Positions 62,930 through 64,000 of a DNA stretch of 64,000 nucleotides are shown here, in pieces. How positions within the stretch are numbered: position 1 is the stretch's first letter; every line of letters starts with the position of its first letter. The translations under genes and the position numbers were made by a program. The notes under the pieces were generated by a model, which saw only the letters and a list, made by a program, of their open reading frames with translations, was not told where the DNA came from and did no database searches. Origin of the DNA: Edolisoma coerulescens (lineage: Eukaryota > Chordata > Aves > Passeriformes > Campephagidae); contig VWZW01007689.1 of NCBI GenBank assembly GCA_013397115.1, positions 675,462 through 739,461 of the forward strand. The letters are read 5' to 3'.

Positions 62930-63230
62930 GGGGAAAGATCTCCTGAATAATAAAATTGTAAAATATTGTTTTGATTTATTCTTTTCTATCATCTATTAAT
63001 ATCTGGAAAGGCTGTGTGAGCAGGAGGCCTTCATGAGTTTTGAATGACAGGTTAAAGGGCTCCAATAAAGATTAGATGGTCCACTATCTCCCAAGGAAAT
63101 TGCATCAAAGTGGTTACTCCTGCTTGCTCCTATTAATTTCCTCTTCATGGCTGCTAGGAGATGCCTCATATCCTGATGCAGCAGACAGGGGCTAAGAGGC
63201 ACTTTCCATTATCTCAATCATCGCCGTGTT
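62930..63230. promoter_or_regulatory. Candidate intronic element (hypothesis)
   Basis: Unique AT-leaning DNA with words such as CATCTATTAATATC, CCAATAAAGATTAGATGG and CTCCTATTAATTTCCTC. It resembles the other candidate elements in composition. Conservation is untested. Confidence 0.22.
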
Positions 63231-64000
63231 TATGAGACACGTCGGGAGTTTCTCTGCAGAGCTGTGCCTTGCGGGGGATGGCATCCCAGGGGCAGAGCCG
63301 GGAGCCGAACGGGGCTGGGCCCACCCTGGTGTGAGGCCAGGAACAGTCTCTCCTGGGCTGCATGGAAGTCTGATCCCTTGGGTAGATATTCCCTTCTGCA
63401 GCCTTTGGTTCTGTTGGATTTTTTTGGATGTCAGGGATGGATGAGCATCAGTGCCCATTGGTGAGGACGGGTGGGGTGGGGCGGAGATGGGGAACCCATC
63501 CCTGTCACTCCATCCTCGCCCTCTCTCCGCAGAGCAGCGAGATGGTTGATTAATGAAACCTCCCCTGTGGCTGATTAAACCCTCACTGTAACTGGAGCAT
63601 CTTCTCCGTTATGAAGTAGTTGCCATTTCCTGCTTGAATGAACTTGGAGGCTGGGCAGCTCCAGCCCCAGGCTGCGGGGGATTAACGGGATGGACCCATA
63701 ACACACTGTCAGGGGCGTCACACCCACTTTTTAATTAAATATTTAAGTTTTGCATGGAAAAAGAGCTGCGGGACCTGAGCCAGGCTGTTGGGGTGGTGGA
63801 CAGGGACCGTTCAGATCAGCAGAAGAGGGGCACTGTCCTGCCCCTGCTTGTCCATGTCCCCATGGGTGCTGCTGGGGATGGGGGTCCCACGGCCCCCTGC
63901 CATCCCCCTGCCTGGGTACGAGCAGTAGGGAGCAAAGCAGCTGCTGCAGCTCCCTTCCTCTGCCTGGCTAAAGATCGTTGCCATGTGGTTGCAGTGTTTG

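Larger units (their letters stand above)
13364..64000 (+). other. EPHB1: EPHB1 gene body, 5' portion
   Basis: The gene runs off the right edge. Visible coding DNA is 58 + 65 + 682 bases, giving 268 codons of a receptor that is normally just under 1000 residues. The kinase domain, SAM domain and PDZ-binding tail are therefore not here. Intron 1 is 27641 bases as assembled, intron 2 is 3871, and at least 18320 bases of intron 3 are present. EPHB1 acts at the plasma membrane in contact-dependent guidance and sorting, for example of retinal and other axons, and signals forward through its kinase while ephrin-B signals in reverse. That role is family knowledge; the window shows only the ligand-recognition part. 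Confidence 0.93.
45681..64000 (+). other. EPHB1: EPHB1 intron 3, 5' part
   Basis: It begins GTAAGG and runs past the window edge without a recognisable exon 4. In order it holds a poly-A/purine tract (51489-51534), CR1 copies (52835-53240, 56503-56690, 60544-60705), a 13-base tandem repeat (58044-58090), a pyrimidine tract (60167-60206), the CR1-derived octamer array (60695-60968) and AT-rich candidate elements (49880-49995, 55405-55500, 61990-62200, 62930-63230). The remainder is non-coding sequence with only chance reading frames. Confidence 0.85.

Noticed and set aside
1..64000. tRNA, microRNA or other RNA genes
   Set aside because: No convincing A/B boxes, cloverleaf or known hairpin was found by reading; a covariance-model search would be needed to exclude them.

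Overview
The window is a piece of a bird genome, most likely a songbird (passerine). It carries the 5' part of EPHB1, the ephrin type-B receptor 1 tyrosine kinase gene, on the + strand. Three coding exons are visible: exon 1 (13364-13421, signal peptide), exon 2 (41063-41127) and exon 3 (44999-45680, ephrin-binding domain). Together they give 268 complete codons in the same order, numbering and intron phases (1, 0, 1) as vertebrate EPH genes. The rest of the receptor (remaining cysteine-rich region, fibronectin repeats, membrane segment, kinase, SAM, PDZ motif) lies beyond position 64000. No other protein-coding or RNA gene could be supported. A bird is indicated by many CR1 LINE 3' ends with the octamer tail, by LTR sequence resembling passerine endogenous retroviruses, and by the compact GC-rich introns.

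Layout: 1-12480 is upstream intergenic DNA with two CR1 fragments and a GC-rich patch near 5.9-6.4 kb. 12500-14420 is a CpG island holding the promoter, the 5' UTR (interrupted by a 34-base gap) and exon 1, with a CTCF-like motif between promoter and start codon. 13422-41062 is intron 1. It contains a second GC-rich patch (16.2-16.5 kb), several AT-rich candidate conserved elements, a solo LTR (20.5-20.9 kb), a 51-bp minisatellite (22.6-22.9 kb), CR1 copies and a second LTR-like block (about 38.0-38.6 kb). 41128-44998 is intron 2, with a long CR1. 45681-64000 is the start of intron 3, with CR1 copies, a poly-A tract, a short 13-bp tandem repeat and an unusually expanded CR1 octamer tail.

The clearest anomaly is an assembly one. 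33539-35086 and 35540-37087 are the same 1548 bases, lying exactly at the two edges of a 453-N gap. This is the signature of two overlapping contig ends that were not merged, so intron 1 is probably about 2 kb shorter than it appears. I found no sign of an undescribed biological system. The items most worth following up are the octamer array, the inverted CR1 pairs that could fold in the EPHB1 pre-mRNA, the CTCF-like motif at the start of the gene and the candidate conserved non-coding elements.
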